Below the pieces are notes generated by a model, which worked only from the letters and a program-made list of their open reading frames with translations, was not told the origin of the DNA and searched no databases. Position numbers and translations under genes: made by a program. Of a DNA stretch of 32,159 bases, positions 1-9,027 are shown piece after piece. The stretch is from an uncultured Lachnospiraceae bacterium (GTDB lineage: Bacteria; Bacillota; Clostridia; Lachnospirales; Lachnospiraceae): NCBI GenBank assembly GCA_949051815.1, contig CARQVR010000036.1, positions 1 through 32,159 on the forward strand, read 5' to 3'. Every line of letters begins with the position of its first letter. Position 1 is the first letter of the stretch.

Positions 1-26
1 AAAACATCTGCGGATGGCTTACTCTA

Positions 27-55
27 TTGATTTTATGGGAAAAATCGCATATAAT
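27..55 (+). promoter_or_regulatory. Sigma-A type promoter for the GH3-family gene
   Basis: TTGATT at 27-32 and TATAAT at 50-55 are separated by 17 nt, which is close to consensus. The start codon of the next gene lies about 60 nt downstream, so it would have a modest untranslated leader. Confidence 0.65.
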
Positions 56-113
56 GTTATTATCTGCACTGTATTTTCGGGGAAATGCGGTGGGTAATAT
101 GAAGGAGGTTGCA

Positions 114-1772
114 ATGGGGTTAGGAGAAGGAAAGGCGGATGCGATAGCCCGTTTTGAGGAGTTGTGCAATAATGCGGCGGCAGAACAGGAAAAATTCCTG
201 ATGGACAGGCTTGCGGAGAATAAGGATACCGAGTACGGAAAACTGTTCGGATTTGACGATATTCATTCGGTAGAGGAGTATCAGAAAGAACTGCCCATCA
301 CCTTTCATTATGATTACGAGACGATTATCGAGCGGCAGGTAAACGGAGAAGAAGGCCTGCTTACCATGGAAAGGCCGGTATATTACTGTATCAGCTCCGG
401 AAGTACGGACTCGCCTAAGTACGTGCCGATTATCGAAAAAGATATTGTGAGACAAAAATTTTACTGGAAGGATCTGAGCCGGGAGATCATCCGCAGGCAG
501 ATACCGGACGCTTCGGATGAGGAATTGTTCGGTAAGATCTTTCAGATCGGTGAGTTTCGCCGTGATTTTATGCCGGACGGCACCATGAGCGGTGTGAGGG
601 CAGGTGCGCTGCACCGTTATCTGGAGTCGAGAGGCGAATTGGATCAGGACCGCTATACGGCGCCTGAGGAAGTGCTGTTTCCGAAGAACACGCTGGAGGA
701 TATGCTCTATGTGAAGGTGCGTTTTGCGCTTGCATGCAGGGACGTGACAGCGATACACGGTGTTTTCGTAAACCGCGTGGTTGGGATTTTGCGGTATGTG
801 GCGGATAACTGGGACGCCTTTTTGACGGATATAGAGACGGGAGAAATCAGCGACTGCTTTCTGGTGAGTCATGAGTGGGAGGTCTATCTGAAAGAGCACC
901 TTCCGGCGGATCCGGAGAGGGCGGCGGAGCTTCGCGCCATTTCAACGGCGGATCTGGAGAACGGGCTGGTAAAGAAGATCTGGCCGAAGATTAAATACGC
1001 GCAGATGATCGGCGGCAGCATGTTTAAGCCATATATGGATAAGCTCTTTACTTTTGTGGGCGATCTGCCGATCCACTATTTTACATACGCGGCTTCGGAA
1101 GGCTGTTTTGGCATTGCAAAGGGCGTCAATGACGAGGACGCTTACTATACGCTTCTGCCGGATACCTGTTTTTATGAGTTCGTTTCGGAAACCGGGGACG
1201 GGGAAAAGATTTATACGATCCGCAATGTGGAAGTTGGATCCAAGTATGAACTGTTGATTACCACTTTTTCGGGCGCTTACCGCTACGCCATCGGTGATGT
1301 GGTGGAGGTAGTCGGTTTCGAGGGACAGGCGCCGATTGTGCGGGTCTGCTACCGGAAGAGTCAGGTCATCAACATCGCGGATGAAAAGATGAATGTGCGC
1401 CAGTTGGAAATTGCAATGCGCAAATTCCAGTCGAGAGCGGGGTGCACGGCGGAAGGGTTCTGTGTGGACGGTGACTATGCGAAGCAGAGACCGCGCTACA
1501 TGCTTTATCTGGAGCTGGCGGAAGGGAAACTGCCAGAGAACGCGGAGGAAATTCTGGACGAGTGTCTGATGGAGAGCTGCTTTGGCTATAAGAGAGACAG
1601 AGAGCTTGCGGAGCTTGAACGGGTAAAAATACAGATGATTCCGCAGGGCGGATTCAAGGCCTACGGAAGATTTATGGCGAAGCTGGGGCACAGCAAGGAG
1701 CAGGATAAGCCGCTGCGCATTCTGGTGACGGAAGAGCAGAAGGCGTTCTTTGGAGGCGCGCTGATGTCATAA
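114..1772 (+). CDS. GH3 auxin-responsive promoter family protein (acyl-adenylating enzyme)
   Basis: The 552-residue product matches the GH3 branch of the adenylate-forming superfamily. Plant members adenylate a carboxylic acid and conjugate it to an amino acid; the substrate of bacterial members is generally unknown. The ATP-binding motif SSGSTDSPKYVPI lies near residues 93-105, followed by a FTYAASEG motif and a YRYAIGDVVEV motif, in the usual GH3 order. I chose the ATG at 114 because GAAGGAGG precedes it by a few bases. An upstream in-frame ATG at 27 falls inside the promoter. There is no signal peptide, so it should be cytoplasmic. It lies 47 nt before the rRNA methyltransferase gene and may share a transcript with it, without an obvious functional link. 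Family assignment is firm and the reaction is unknown. Confidence 0.85.
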   Translation: MGLGEGKADAIARFEELCNNAAAEQEKFLMDRLAENKDTEYGKLFGFDDIHSVEEYQKELPITFHYDYETIIERQVNGEEGLLTMERPVYYCISSGSTDSPKYVPIIEKDIVRQKFYWKDLSREIIRRQIPDASDEELFGKIFQIGEFRRDFMPDGTMSGVRAGALHRYLESRGELDQDRYTAPEEVLFPKNTLEDMLYVKVRFALACRDVTAIHGVFVNRVVGILRYVADNWDAFLTDIETGEISDCFLVSHEWEVYLKEHLPADPERAAELRAISTADLENGLVKKIWPKIKYAQMIGGSMFKPYMDKLFTFVGDLPIHYFTYAASEGCFGIAKGVNDEDAYYTLLPDTCFYEFVSETGDGEKIYTIRNVEVGSKYELLITTFSGAYRYAIGDVVEVVGFEGQAPIVRVCYRKSQVINIADEKMNVRQLEIAMRKFQSRAGCTAEGFCVDGDYAKQRPRYMLYLELAEGKLPENAEEILDECLMESCFGYKRDRELAELERVKIQMIPQGGFKAYGRFMAKLGHSKEQDKPLRILVTEEQKAFFGGALMS

Positions 1773-1819
1773 GCTGCTGGCTTACGTTACGGGTGCATGC
1801 ACAGGCTGGGGAAGACGAC

Positions 1820-3304
1820 ATGAACGAAAACAGAACGGCTCTGCCGGGAGCTTTTGCGGAGAGAATGCAGAGGCTCCTTGGCGGGGAATATGAAGCCTTT
1901 GAGGTTGGTTACGGACAGGGACGGCAGTACGGCCTTCGGCGTAATCTGCTGAAAGGCACAGAAGAAGAATTTATCAGGGTGATGCCCTTTCCGCTGGAAA
2001 AAATTTCCTGGGCGCGGGAAGGGTATTATTATGATGGCACGGTCCAGCCGGGGCGTCATGTGCTTCACGAGGCGGGCGCCTACTATATTCAGGAGCCGTC
2101 CGCCATGGCAGCTGTGGAGGCGCTGGCACCGGAGCCTGGCGAGCGGATTCTGGATCTGTGTGCAGCGCCAGGGGGAAAGAGTACCCAGATCGCAGGGCGA
2201 ATGCAGGGGAAGGGGCTGCTTGTGTCCAATGAGATCATCGGGGAGCGGGCGCGCATTCTTTCCCAGAACGTGGAACGGATGGGCGTTTCCAACTGTGTCG
2301 TATGCAGTGAGAAGCCGGAGCGTATCGCGTTGCTTTTTCCGTCGTTTTTTGACAAGGTGCTGGTGGATGCGCCCTGTTCGGGGGAAGGCATGTTTCGCAA
2401 GGAGGAGGCGGCCAGAGCGGAATGGAGTCCGGCAGCAGTACAGATGTGTGCCGAAAGACAGGCATTGATTTTGGAGGAGGCAGCTAAGACGGTTAAGCCG
2501 GGCGGCGTGCTGGTGTATTCCACCTGCACGTTTTCACCGGAGGAAAATGAGGGAACCATCAGTGCATTTTTGCGGATGCATGAGGAATATAATATAGAAG
2601 AGACCGCGCTTGAGGATATGCTTTCGCCGGGGCGGGCGGAATGGACCGGACAGCCCGCGGCGGGAATCGGTCATACGCTGCGGATCTGGCCGCATCTCCA
2701 GCGGGGAGAGGGACACTTCATTGCCAGACTGCGAAAACGCGGAGGAGGAACCGACGCGCCGTCAGAGCAGGGGGGGCGGGATACTGCTGATAAAAAGAGC
2801 GCGGGGAAGAACGGGGCGCGGACGTCTGTGGAGAAAAACACGGGTGCGGGCAGCAGGATCTGGCAGGTTACGGGGGATAAAAAGTCAGGTAAACTTCTGG
2901 AAGGTTTTCTGCGGGAAGAACTGGAGATCGGCGAAGCGTGGATGGCGCGCCATCCGGGACAGATCGTCCGTTTCGGGGATCAGATTTATCTTATGCCGGA
3001 GGAAATGGTTTCTCTCACAGGGATAAAAGTGCTGCGGCCAGGGCTGCAGCTTGCGACGGAGAAAAAGAATCGTTTTGAGCCTGCCCATGCATTGGCGCTT
3101 TCTCTGCTGTCGGGGGACAGCGGGCGCGCGTATGCGCTCACGGAGCGGGAGGCAGTTTCCTATCTGCGCGGAGAGAGCGTCGCCTGCGGGGCACATAAGG
3201 GGTGGACGGCTCTCTTTTATGAGGGATATGCGCTTGGCTTCGGGAAGGCTTCGGGCGGCCAGATCAAGAACCACTATCCGAAGGGACTGCGGAAATCTTT
3301 GTAA
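1820..3304 (+). CDS. rsmF: RsmF-like rRNA (cytosine-5) methyltransferase, NOL1/NOP2/Sun family
   Basis: A 494-residue S-adenosylmethionine-dependent RNA methyltransferase predicted to place m5C on 16S rRNA in the cytoplasm. The SAM-binding motif ILDLCAAPGGKS is at about residues 110-121. The motif IV Cys is in DAPCSGEGMF (about Cys186) and the catalytic Cys is in STCTFSPEEN (about Cys236). The C-terminal part, ending GGQIKNHYPKGLRKSL, fits the PUA-like RNA-binding tail of the RsmF branch. A charged low-complexity linker (about residues 305-345) separates the two halves. The ATG at 1820 is chosen because GGGGAA lies six bases upstream; the ATG at 1793 has no convincing ribosome binding site. 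The target base cannot be deduced from sequence alone. Confidence 0.88.
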   Translation: MNENRTALPGAFAERMQRLLGGEYEAFEVGYGQGRQYGLRRNLLKGTEEEFIRVMPFPLEKISWAREGYYYDGTVQPGRHVLHEAGAYYIQEPSAMAAVEALAPEPGERILDLCAAPGGKSTQIAGRMQGKGLLVSNEIIGERARILSQNVERMGVSNCVVCSEKPERIALLFPSFFDKVLVDAPCSGEGMFRKEEAARAEWSPAAVQMCAERQALILEEAAKTVKPGGVLVYSTCTFSPEENEGTISAFLRMHEEYNIEETALEDMLSPGRAEWTGQPAAGIGHTLRIWPHLQRGEGHFIARLRKRGGGTDAPSEQGGRDTADKKSAGKNGARTSVEKNTGAGSRIWQVTGDKKSGKLLEGFLREELEIGEAWMARHPGQIVRFGDQIYLMPEEMVSLTGIKVLRPGLQLATEKKNRFEPAHALALSLLSGDSGRAYALTEREAVSYLRGESVACGAHKGWTALFYEGYALGFGKASGGQIKNHYPKGLRKSL

Positions 3305-3337
3305 ATTCTTAATTTTCCGATACGTCATAATATAGGC

Positions 3338-3366
3338 TTGCCAAATGACAGTGGCAGGAATATACT
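3338..3366 (+). promoter_or_regulatory. Promoter for the MBOAT/SGNH unit
   Basis: TTGCCA at 3338-3343 and TATACT at 3361-3366 have a 17 nt spacer. It lies between the rRNA methyltransferase stop and the MBOAT start, so the acyltransferase unit can be transcribed on its own. Confidence 0.6.
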
Positions 3367-3430
3367 AGATGTAGACTTTTACAGGAGATAAACTACTTCA
3401 TTGTGTATGTTAATGTAGGGAGTTCTTTCG

Positions 3431-4849
3431 ATGCTATTTTCCAGTGTGGGATTTTTATTTCGGTTTCTGCCGATTTTTATTATTGTCTATCTGGCGTTTC
3501 CTAAGTATCGTAATATTGTGCTGTTGATTGGAAGCCTGATCTTCTATGGAGTGGGAGAACCGTATTTTGTTCTGCTGCTTCTTTTGTCTGTTGCAATAAA
3601 CTACGGTTTTAGCCGCTACATGTTCTGGGAACCGCAATCACCGCAGTCGAACCGGAAACAAAAGGCGGCCAGAAGACGGAAACGGGCGCTTGTAATGGCT
3701 GTCGTCGTTGATCTGGGCGTATTGTTTGTGTTTAAGTACTGGGATTTTGCCGCAGGCAGCATCAACGGGCTTGCAGGGAAAGGCTTTTTGCCGCTGCTTT
3801 CTCTGGCGCTGCCGCTGGGCATCAGCTTTTATACGTTCCAGATGCTTTCCTATCAGATTGACTGTTATCGGGGAAACATAGAGAAGCGGGCGGGAGCGAT
3901 TTCTTTTGCCACCTATGTCTGCATGTTTCCGCAGTTGATAGCCGGTCCCATCGTCCGCTATGGCGAGGTGGCGGAGCGGATGGAAAACAGGCGGGTGCGG
4001 ATTCGGGATTTGGAGAACGGGCTGAAACTGTTTACGTTTGGTCTTGGGCTTAAGGTGCTTCTGGCGAACCAGATCGGCACCCTCTGGAATCTGATTATGA
4101 CGGCGGGGGCGGGCAGGCTTCATCCGCTTGTGGCATGGCTTGGCGCGTTTTCTTATTCCTTTCAGATTTATTTTGATTTCTGGGGATATTCCGTGATGGC
4201 TATGGGACTCGGCAAGATGCTCGGGTTTTCCATTCCCCGCAATTTTGACCATCCGTACACCTCACGCTCTCTGTCGGAATTTTGGAGAAGGTGGCACATG
4301 ACGCTCGGCAGTTGGTTTAAGGAGTATGTCTATATTCCTCTGGGCGGCAGTCGGAAGGGAAGCGTTCGGACGGTTTTTAACTTATTTGTGGTCTGGGCAT
4401 TTACCGGGCTTTGGCATGGGGCGTCATGGAACTTTGTGCTTTGGGGTATTGTTTTTTTTATGTTACTTTCTCTGGAGAAGAGAACCTTTGGTAAAAGTCT
4501 GGAGAGAAGCCGCGTGCTGGGGCATATCTATACGGTGCTGCTGATTCCTGCGACATGGGTGGTTTTTGCGATTACGGATATGGGGCAGATGGCCGGGTAT
4601 CTTGGGAATATGGTGGGATACCATAGAGAGGGGATTCTGGTGGGGGTGACGCAGCTTGTCCGGTATCTCAAAGAATATGGCCTGTTATTAATAGCGTGCG
4701 CTATTTTTGCAACGCCGTTTCCTGTCAGACTGTATTGGAAATGGAAGGACCGCTGGTTTACGGTGCTGATTTTGCTGGGTATCTTCTGGTGGTCGGTCAG
4801 AGAGATCGTTTTGGGAAGCAATAATCCGTTTTTATATTTTAGATTTTAG
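3431..4849 (+). CDS. MBOAT family O-acyltransferase (AlgI/DltB-like)
   Basis: A 472-residue polytopic membrane protein of the membrane-bound O-acyltransferase family, which moves acyl groups (often acetyl) across or onto extracellular glycans. Many hydrophobic segments are visible from the N terminus on. Both family His positions are present: His289 in FWRRWHMTLGSW and the catalytic His329 in FTGLWHGASWNF. Length is typical of AlgI-like proteins. A GGGAG ribosome binding site precedes the ATG. The next gene starts 7 nt after its stop and encodes a membrane-anchored SGNH hydrolase, the usual partner that completes transfer or removes acetyl groups outside. The glycan target is not indicated by neighbouring genes, because no glycosyltransferases are close. 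Confidence 0.9.
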   Translation: MLFSSVGFLFRFLPIFIIVYLAFPKYRNIVLLIGSLIFYGVGEPYFVLLLLLSVAINYGFSRYMFWEPQSPQSNRKQKAARRRKRALVMAVVVDLGVLFVFKYWDFAAGSINGLAGKGFLPLLSLALPLGISFYTFQMLSYQIDCYRGNIEKRAGAISFATYVCMFPQLIAGPIVRYGEVAERMENRRVRIRDLENGLKLFTFGLGLKVLLANQIGTLWNLIMTAGAGRLHPLVAWLGAFSYSFQIYFDFWGYSVMAMGLGKMLGFSIPRNFDHPYTSRSLSEFWRRWHMTLGSWFKEYVYIPLGGSRKGSVRTVFNLFVVWAFTGLWHGASWNFVLWGIVFFMLLSLEKRTFGKSLERSRVLGHIYTVLLIPATWVVFAITDMGQMAGYLGNMVGYHREGILVGVTQLVRYLKEYGLLLIACAIFATPFPVRLYWKWKDRWFTVLILLGIFWWSVREIVLGSNNPFLYFRF

Positions 4850-4856
4850 CGTATGA

Positions 4857-6029
4857 ATGAGGCGGGAAATGAACGGAAACAGGTTGAGAACTCTTTTTGA
4901 AATTATATATAACTGTCCTTTTATTCTGCTTGTGATCTTCACAAGCCTTGCCTTTACTCTGTTTTCTGGCGGGGAAGGAACCCGGAAAAGCGAGCGGGAT
5001 ATAGCGGTTTCCCAATTCCTTGAAGAGGGGGAAAACGCGGGGAAAGAAGCGGAAAGTCTGTTGAAGAAAAGCGGAATGATGCTGAAAGAAAAATATAATA
5101 CCGGAAATCCGGACGGCGTGGAATCCGGAAACAAAACGGGACAGGGAGAGGAAACTCTTCAAAATGCAGGAAAACGCAAGGAAAATACAGACGGAATAGA
5201 AAAGGAATCAAAACGGAAAACAGATGCACAACAATCCGCAACAAGGGAAAAAACGGAAAAGGTGGAAAAGAGGGCCACAGAGTTTGTGGAATATGAGCCC
5301 ATTGAGACGGATTCCAGATACTACTCCGATGCAGGAAAAACTGCATTGACCACAGTGTATGATTATGTATTAGAAAACGAGAGTTATTTTAATGACGCCG
5401 CCTTTCTTGGCGACTCTCGTACTTTAGGCATATCGGATTATGCGGGACTTACGGGCGCGGACTTTTTCTGCGACAACGGGATGACCATTTACAAGCTGCT
5501 GGGGGACGATGGGGTGACCTGGCAGAAGACGGGTGAAAAGGTGGACTTAAAAGAGATTTTGCAAAAGAAGCGTTACGGCAAAATTTATATCATGCTTGGG
5601 ATGAACGAGCTGGGGTACGGCGACACGCCCATGTATCTGAAACAGTATCTGAGTGTGGTCCGGCAGATCAAGGAATGGCAACCGGGTGTTATTATATATG
5701 TGATGGCGAATCTCCATGTGAGTCAGGAGAAGAATAATATGGAGACGGAGTTTAACAATATTAATATCAATGACAAAAACGTGGCTTCCGCCAGACTGGC
5801 CAACGGGAAGGACGTCTTTTATCTTGACTGCAATCCGCTGTTTACCGATGAGGAAGGATATCTGCTGGCGGATCTTACCTTTGACGGGGTGCATCTCTAC
5901 GCGCAGCATTATGATAAATGGCGTGATTTTCTCTTTGCGCACGGGGTGGAGCGCGGGGAAATGCAGCAGGTGGAAGGAAGCGGACAGACGAAGGCGCCGG
6001 AGGAATCCTGCGGAGCTGGCGATTCGTAA
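4857..6029 (+). CDS. Membrane-anchored SGNH/GDSL-type hydrolase, partner of the MBOAT protein
   Basis: The 390-residue product has a short basic N terminus, one membrane segment at about residues 17-36, a hydrophilic Lys/Glu-rich linker to about residue 145, and an extracellular SGNH domain. Block I is FLGDSRTLG with nucleophile Ser187, block III is GMNELG with Asn250, and block V is DGVHL with Asp343 and His346. All catalytic positions are therefore intact. Coupled to the MBOAT gene only 7 nt upstream, it most likely acts as the esterase or acetyltransferase that modifies a cell-surface polymer. The ribosome binding site is weak for the ATG at 4857, which suggests translational coupling; ATG 4869 is an alternative. 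The C-terminal tail after residue 365 looks unstructured. Confidence 0.82.
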   Translation: MRREMNGNRLRTLFEIIYNCPFILLVIFTSLAFTLFSGGEGTRKSERDIAVSQFLEEGENAGKEAESLLKKSGMMLKEKYNTGNPDGVESGNKTGQGEETLQNAGKRKENTDGIEKESKRKTDAQQSATREKTEKVEKRATEFVEYEPIETDSRYYSDAGKTALTTVYDYVLENESYFNDAAFLGDSRTLGISDYAGLTGADFFCDNGMTIYKLLGDDGVTWQKTGEKVDLKEILQKKRYGKIYIMLGMNELGYGDTPMYLKQYLSVVRQIKEWQPGVIIYVMANLHVSQEKNNMETEFNNININDKNVASARLANGKDVFYLDCNPLFTDEEGYLLADLTFDGVHLYAQHYDKWRDFLFAHGVERGEMQQVEGSGQTKAPEESCGAGDS

Positions 6030-6063
6030 GGCAGGCATGGATGCTTCGGAATGAGGTGCAGGG

Positions 6064-6786
6064 ATGGAAAAGGTGCGTTTGAATAAATATCTTGCCGCCT
6101 GTGGCGTATGCTCCAGACGGGATGCGGATAAGCTGATAGAGGCGGGAGAAGTCTCTGTAAACGGAAAGAGAGCCGAAGCAGGCATGAAGGCAGGGCCTGA
6201 CGACCGGGTGGAGGTGCGGGGAAAATGTCTTGCGCCGCCGGATGAAAAAGTGGTGCTTGCCTATTATAAGCCTGTGGGGGTGGTCTGTTCGGAGCGGGAT
6301 GCCCATGCGGGGAGGCTGGTGACGAAGGAGATCGGCTACCATAAGCGTGTGACCTATGCGGGCAGGCTGGATAAGGATTCCGAGGGGCTTTTGCTTCTCA
6401 CCAACGACGGTGATCTGATCGACGCGATGATGCGGGGAAAGAACGGACACGAGAAGGAGTATATCGTAAAGTCTGACCGAAAGTGGGAGGATCGTGTGCT
6501 GGCGCATATGCGAAAGGGCGTTTATCTGGAGGAGCTGGGACAGACGACAAAGCCCTGTGAGATTGAACAGATCGGGGAGAAAACCTTGCGGATGGTTCTT
6601 ACGCAGGGGCTGAACAGGCAGATCAGGCGTATGTGTGAGGCGCAGGGGTATCGGGTAAAAGGTCTGAAAAGAACGCGTGTTATTAATATTGGATTGGATC
6701 AGTTGAAGCCGGGTGAGTGCCGGGAACTGACGGGGAAGGAGAGGGAGGAGCTGTACCGGCTCTGCGGATTGTATGACAGAAAATAA
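6064..6786 (+). CDS. rluF: 23S rRNA pseudouridine synthase, RluF type (RsuA/RluB/RluF family)
   Basis: A 240-residue cytoplasmic enzyme that isomerises uridine to pseudouridine in rRNA. An S4 RNA-binding domain occupies about residues 1-55 (RLNKYLAACGVCSRRDADKL). The synthase domain carries the catalytic Asp103 in AGRLDKDSEGLLLLTNDG and the LNRQIRRMCEAQGY motif near the C terminus. The closing stretch (LKRTRVINIGLDQLKPGECREL) resembles RluF more than RsuA or RluB, which is why I prefer that name. The gene overlaps the start of the ligase gene by 14 nt, so the two are translationally coupled. The specific position modified is inferred from family resemblance only. Confidence 0.85.
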   Translation: MEKVRLNKYLAACGVCSRRDADKLIEAGEVSVNGKRAEAGMKAGPDDRVEVRGKCLAPPDEKVVLAYYKPVGVVCSERDAHAGRLVTKEIGYHKRVTYAGRLDKDSEGLLLLTNDGDLIDAMMRGKNGHEKEYIVKSDRKWEDRVLAHMRKGVYLEELGQTTKPCEIEQIGEKTLRMVLTQGLNRQIRRMCEAQGYRVKGLKRTRVINIGLDQLKPGECRELTGKEREELYRLCGLYDRK

Positions 6787-8731
6787 AATGGATCGTATGC
6801 GGGAGCTTGTCTCCCTCTTAAATAGGGCTTCGGAGGCTTACTATGCCAAAGATGAGGAGATCATGTCGAATTTCGAGTACGACAGACTCTGCGACGAACT
6901 GACGGAGCTGGAACGGGAACTGGGTGTGATCCTGACGGACAGTCCCACGGTGAAGGTGGGTTATGAGGCGGTGGAGGAGCTGCCCAAGGAGCGGCATGAG
7001 TCGGCTATGCTCTCTCTGGCGAAAACGAAGAGCAGGGAGGAGCTTGTTGACTGGCTGAACGGAAAAGAGGGGCTTTTATCATGGAAACTGGACGGACTGA
7101 CCATTGTGCTGACCTATCGGGACGGCGCGCTGCAAAAGGCGGTGACGAGAGGAAACGGCGAGGTGGGTGAGGTGGTTACCGGCAATGCCAGGGTTTTTAG
7201 GAATCTCCCTCTTGCCATTCCCTATCAGGGTGAACTGATTTTGCGGGGCGAGGCGGTTATCACCTACAGCGGCTTTGAGAAGATAAACAGGGAAATCGAG
7301 GACGATCAGGCAAAGTATAAAAATCCCAGAAACCTTTGCAGCGGAAGTGTCAGGCAGCTCGACAACCGGATTACGGCACACAGAGGCGTCCGTTTTTACG
7401 CGTTTTCTCTTGTGCGGGCGGATGTGGATTTCCATAATTCCCGCGCGCAGCAGTTTGAGTTTCTGAAAAAACAGGGGTTTGATGTGGTGGAGTACCGTCT
7501 TGTGACACCGGAGAACATATTGGATAACATAAGTTATTTTGAAGATGCGATTCAGACTTACGACGTGCCCTCCGACGGATTGGTGCTTACCTATGAAGAT
7601 ATGGATTATGGCGCCTCTCTTGGCAGGACCGCGAAATTTCCAAGGGATTCCATTGCCTTTAAGTGGGCGGATGAACTGCGGGAGACGACGCTTGTGGAAA
7701 TGGAGTGGAGCGCCAGCCGGACCGGCCTGATCAATCCGGTGGCCATCTTTGAGCCGGTGGAGCTGGAGGGCACCACGGTGAGCCGGGCGTCCGTGCACAA
7801 TATCAGCATTGTGCGGGGGCTTAAGCTGGGCATCGGGGATCGGATTACGGTCTATAAGGCGAATATGATCATTCCCCAGATCGCGGAGAACCTGACGGGG
7901 AGCGATTCATTGGAAATTCCGGACATTTGTCCTGTCTGCGGTCTGCCCACACGCATCAGCCGGATGAACGACGTACTGACGCTTATCTGCGACAATCCCG
8001 ATTGTGACGCGAAGAAAATCAAGGCGTTTACGCTGCTTGTAAGCCGGGATGCGCTGAATGTGGACGGTCTGTCGGAGTCAACGCTGGAAAAGTTTCTGGC
8101 CAGGGGATTTTTACATGAGTTTGCGGATCTGTTCCGGCTGGAACGTTATCGTGAGGATATCACGCAGATGGAAGGCTTTGGGGAGAAATCCTGGCAGAAT
8201 CTTTCGGAGAGTCTGGAGAGATCGCGAAAGACGACACTGCCGCGTCTCCTCTACGGGCTGGGGATTGAGAATGTGGGTGTGGCAAATGCTAAAATGCTGT
8301 GCAGGTATTTCCGGTATGATCTGCAGGCGCTGCGGGATGCCTCTGTGGAGGAACTTTCGGAGATAGACGGCGTCGGCGGGGTGATTGCCCTGAGCATATA
8401 CGAATATTTTCATAACGAGAAAGCCGTGGCGCAGCTTGAAAATCTGCTGCGGGAAGTGGAAATCGAGAAACAGGAGACAGAGGAAGCGGAGCAGACCCTT
8501 TCCGGTATGAGCTTCGTCATCACGGGGACCCTTACCCATTTCGAGAACAGGGGCGCCATGAAGGAAGAGATTGAGAGACGGGGCGGTAAGGTGACCGGCA
8601 GCGTGACGGGAAAAACGGTCTGCCTGATCAACAACGATACCACATCCCAATCCGCCAAGAACAAGAAAGCGAAGGAGCTTGGGGTAAAAATCCTGTCAGA
8701 AGCGGATTTTATGGAGGCGTATCTGGCATAA
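6773..8731 (+). CDS. ligA: NAD-dependent DNA ligase LigA, divergent clade
   Basis: The 652-residue product has the full LigA layout: an Ia NAD-binding region at the N terminus, an adenylation domain with Lys105 in KLDG, an OB domain, a four-Cys zinc finger (CPVC...CDNPDC), helix-hairpin-helix repeats including IDGVGGVIALSIYEYF, and a C-terminal BRCT domain (SGMSFVITGTL onward). It would seal nicks using NAD. Several near-invariant residues are changed: Ser103 stands where LigA normally has the Glu two residues before the adenylated Lys, TRGNG replaces TRGDG, and KANMIIP replaces the usual RAGDVIP. It may be a second, specialised ligase. The start at 6773 overlaps rluF; Met6 (6788) is possible. 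Confidence 0.88.
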   Translation: MTENKMDRMRELVSLLNRASEAYYAKDEEIMSNFEYDRLCDELTELERELGVILTDSPTVKVGYEAVEELPKERHESAMLSLAKTKSREELVDWLNGKEGLLSWKLDGLTIVLTYRDGALQKAVTRGNGEVGEVVTGNARVFRNLPLAIPYQGELILRGEAVITYSGFEKINREIEDDQAKYKNPRNLCSGSVRQLDNRITAHRGVRFYAFSLVRADVDFHNSRAQQFEFLKKQGFDVVEYRLVTPENILDNISYFEDAIQTYDVPSDGLVLTYEDMDYGASLGRTAKFPRDSIAFKWADELRETTLVEMEWSASRTGLINPVAIFEPVELEGTTVSRASVHNISIVRGLKLGIGDRITVYKANMIIPQIAENLTGSDSLEIPDICPVCGLPTRISRMNDVLTLICDNPDCDAKKIKAFTLLVSRDALNVDGLSESTLEKFLARGFLHEFADLFRLERYREDITQMEGFGEKSWQNLSESLERSRKTTLPRLLYGLGIENVGVANAKMLCRYFRYDLQALRDASVEELSEIDGVGGVIALSIYEYFHNEKAVAQLENLLREVEIEKQETEEAEQTLSGMSFVITGTLTHFENRGAMKEEIERRGGKVTGSVTGKTVCLINNDTTSQSAKNKKAKELGVKILSEADFMEAYLA

Positions 8732-8756
8732 AAAGAAAAAAGTAAAAGAAAACAGG

Positions 8757-8814
8757 AATCTTCCACGGAGACAGGGATGCTTGAGAGCAGGAGAGCTGTG
8801 GAAGATTTTTTTTT
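8757..8814 (+). terminator. Intrinsic terminator after ligA
   Basis: AATCTTCCAC at 8757-8766 pairs with GTGGAAGATT at 8798-8807, followed directly by a run of T. The loop is about 31 nt long, larger than usual. Confidence 0.7.
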
Positions 8815-8847
8815 GATTATTGATAGCTGAAAGGGAAAAACAACCGC

Positions 8848-8877
8848 TTTACATATGCATAGCAGTTGTGATATGAT
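8848..8877 (+). promoter_or_regulatory. Possible promoter upstream of the Rpn-like gene
   Basis: TTTACA at 8848-8853 and TATGAT at 8872-8877 are 18 nt apart. The rest of the 8815-9027 interval shows no gene that I can support. Confidence 0.35.
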
Positions 8878-9027
8878 AACTCCAAGTACCGGAAAACAGT
8901 TTATTTTTACCGTTACCGGGAATAAAAAGGAACACATATCTGGGAGTCTGAAATTCTGATCTATCTGCATGGCACGTCAAGGAACCTGAATCCCTTATAT
9001 GGAAAACTGAACAAGGGAGGAAGGCTG

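Noticed and set aside
120..899. Long - strand open frame opposite the GH3 gene
   Set aside because: It is a mirror of the real coding frame, with no ribosome binding site, promoter or recognisable protein.
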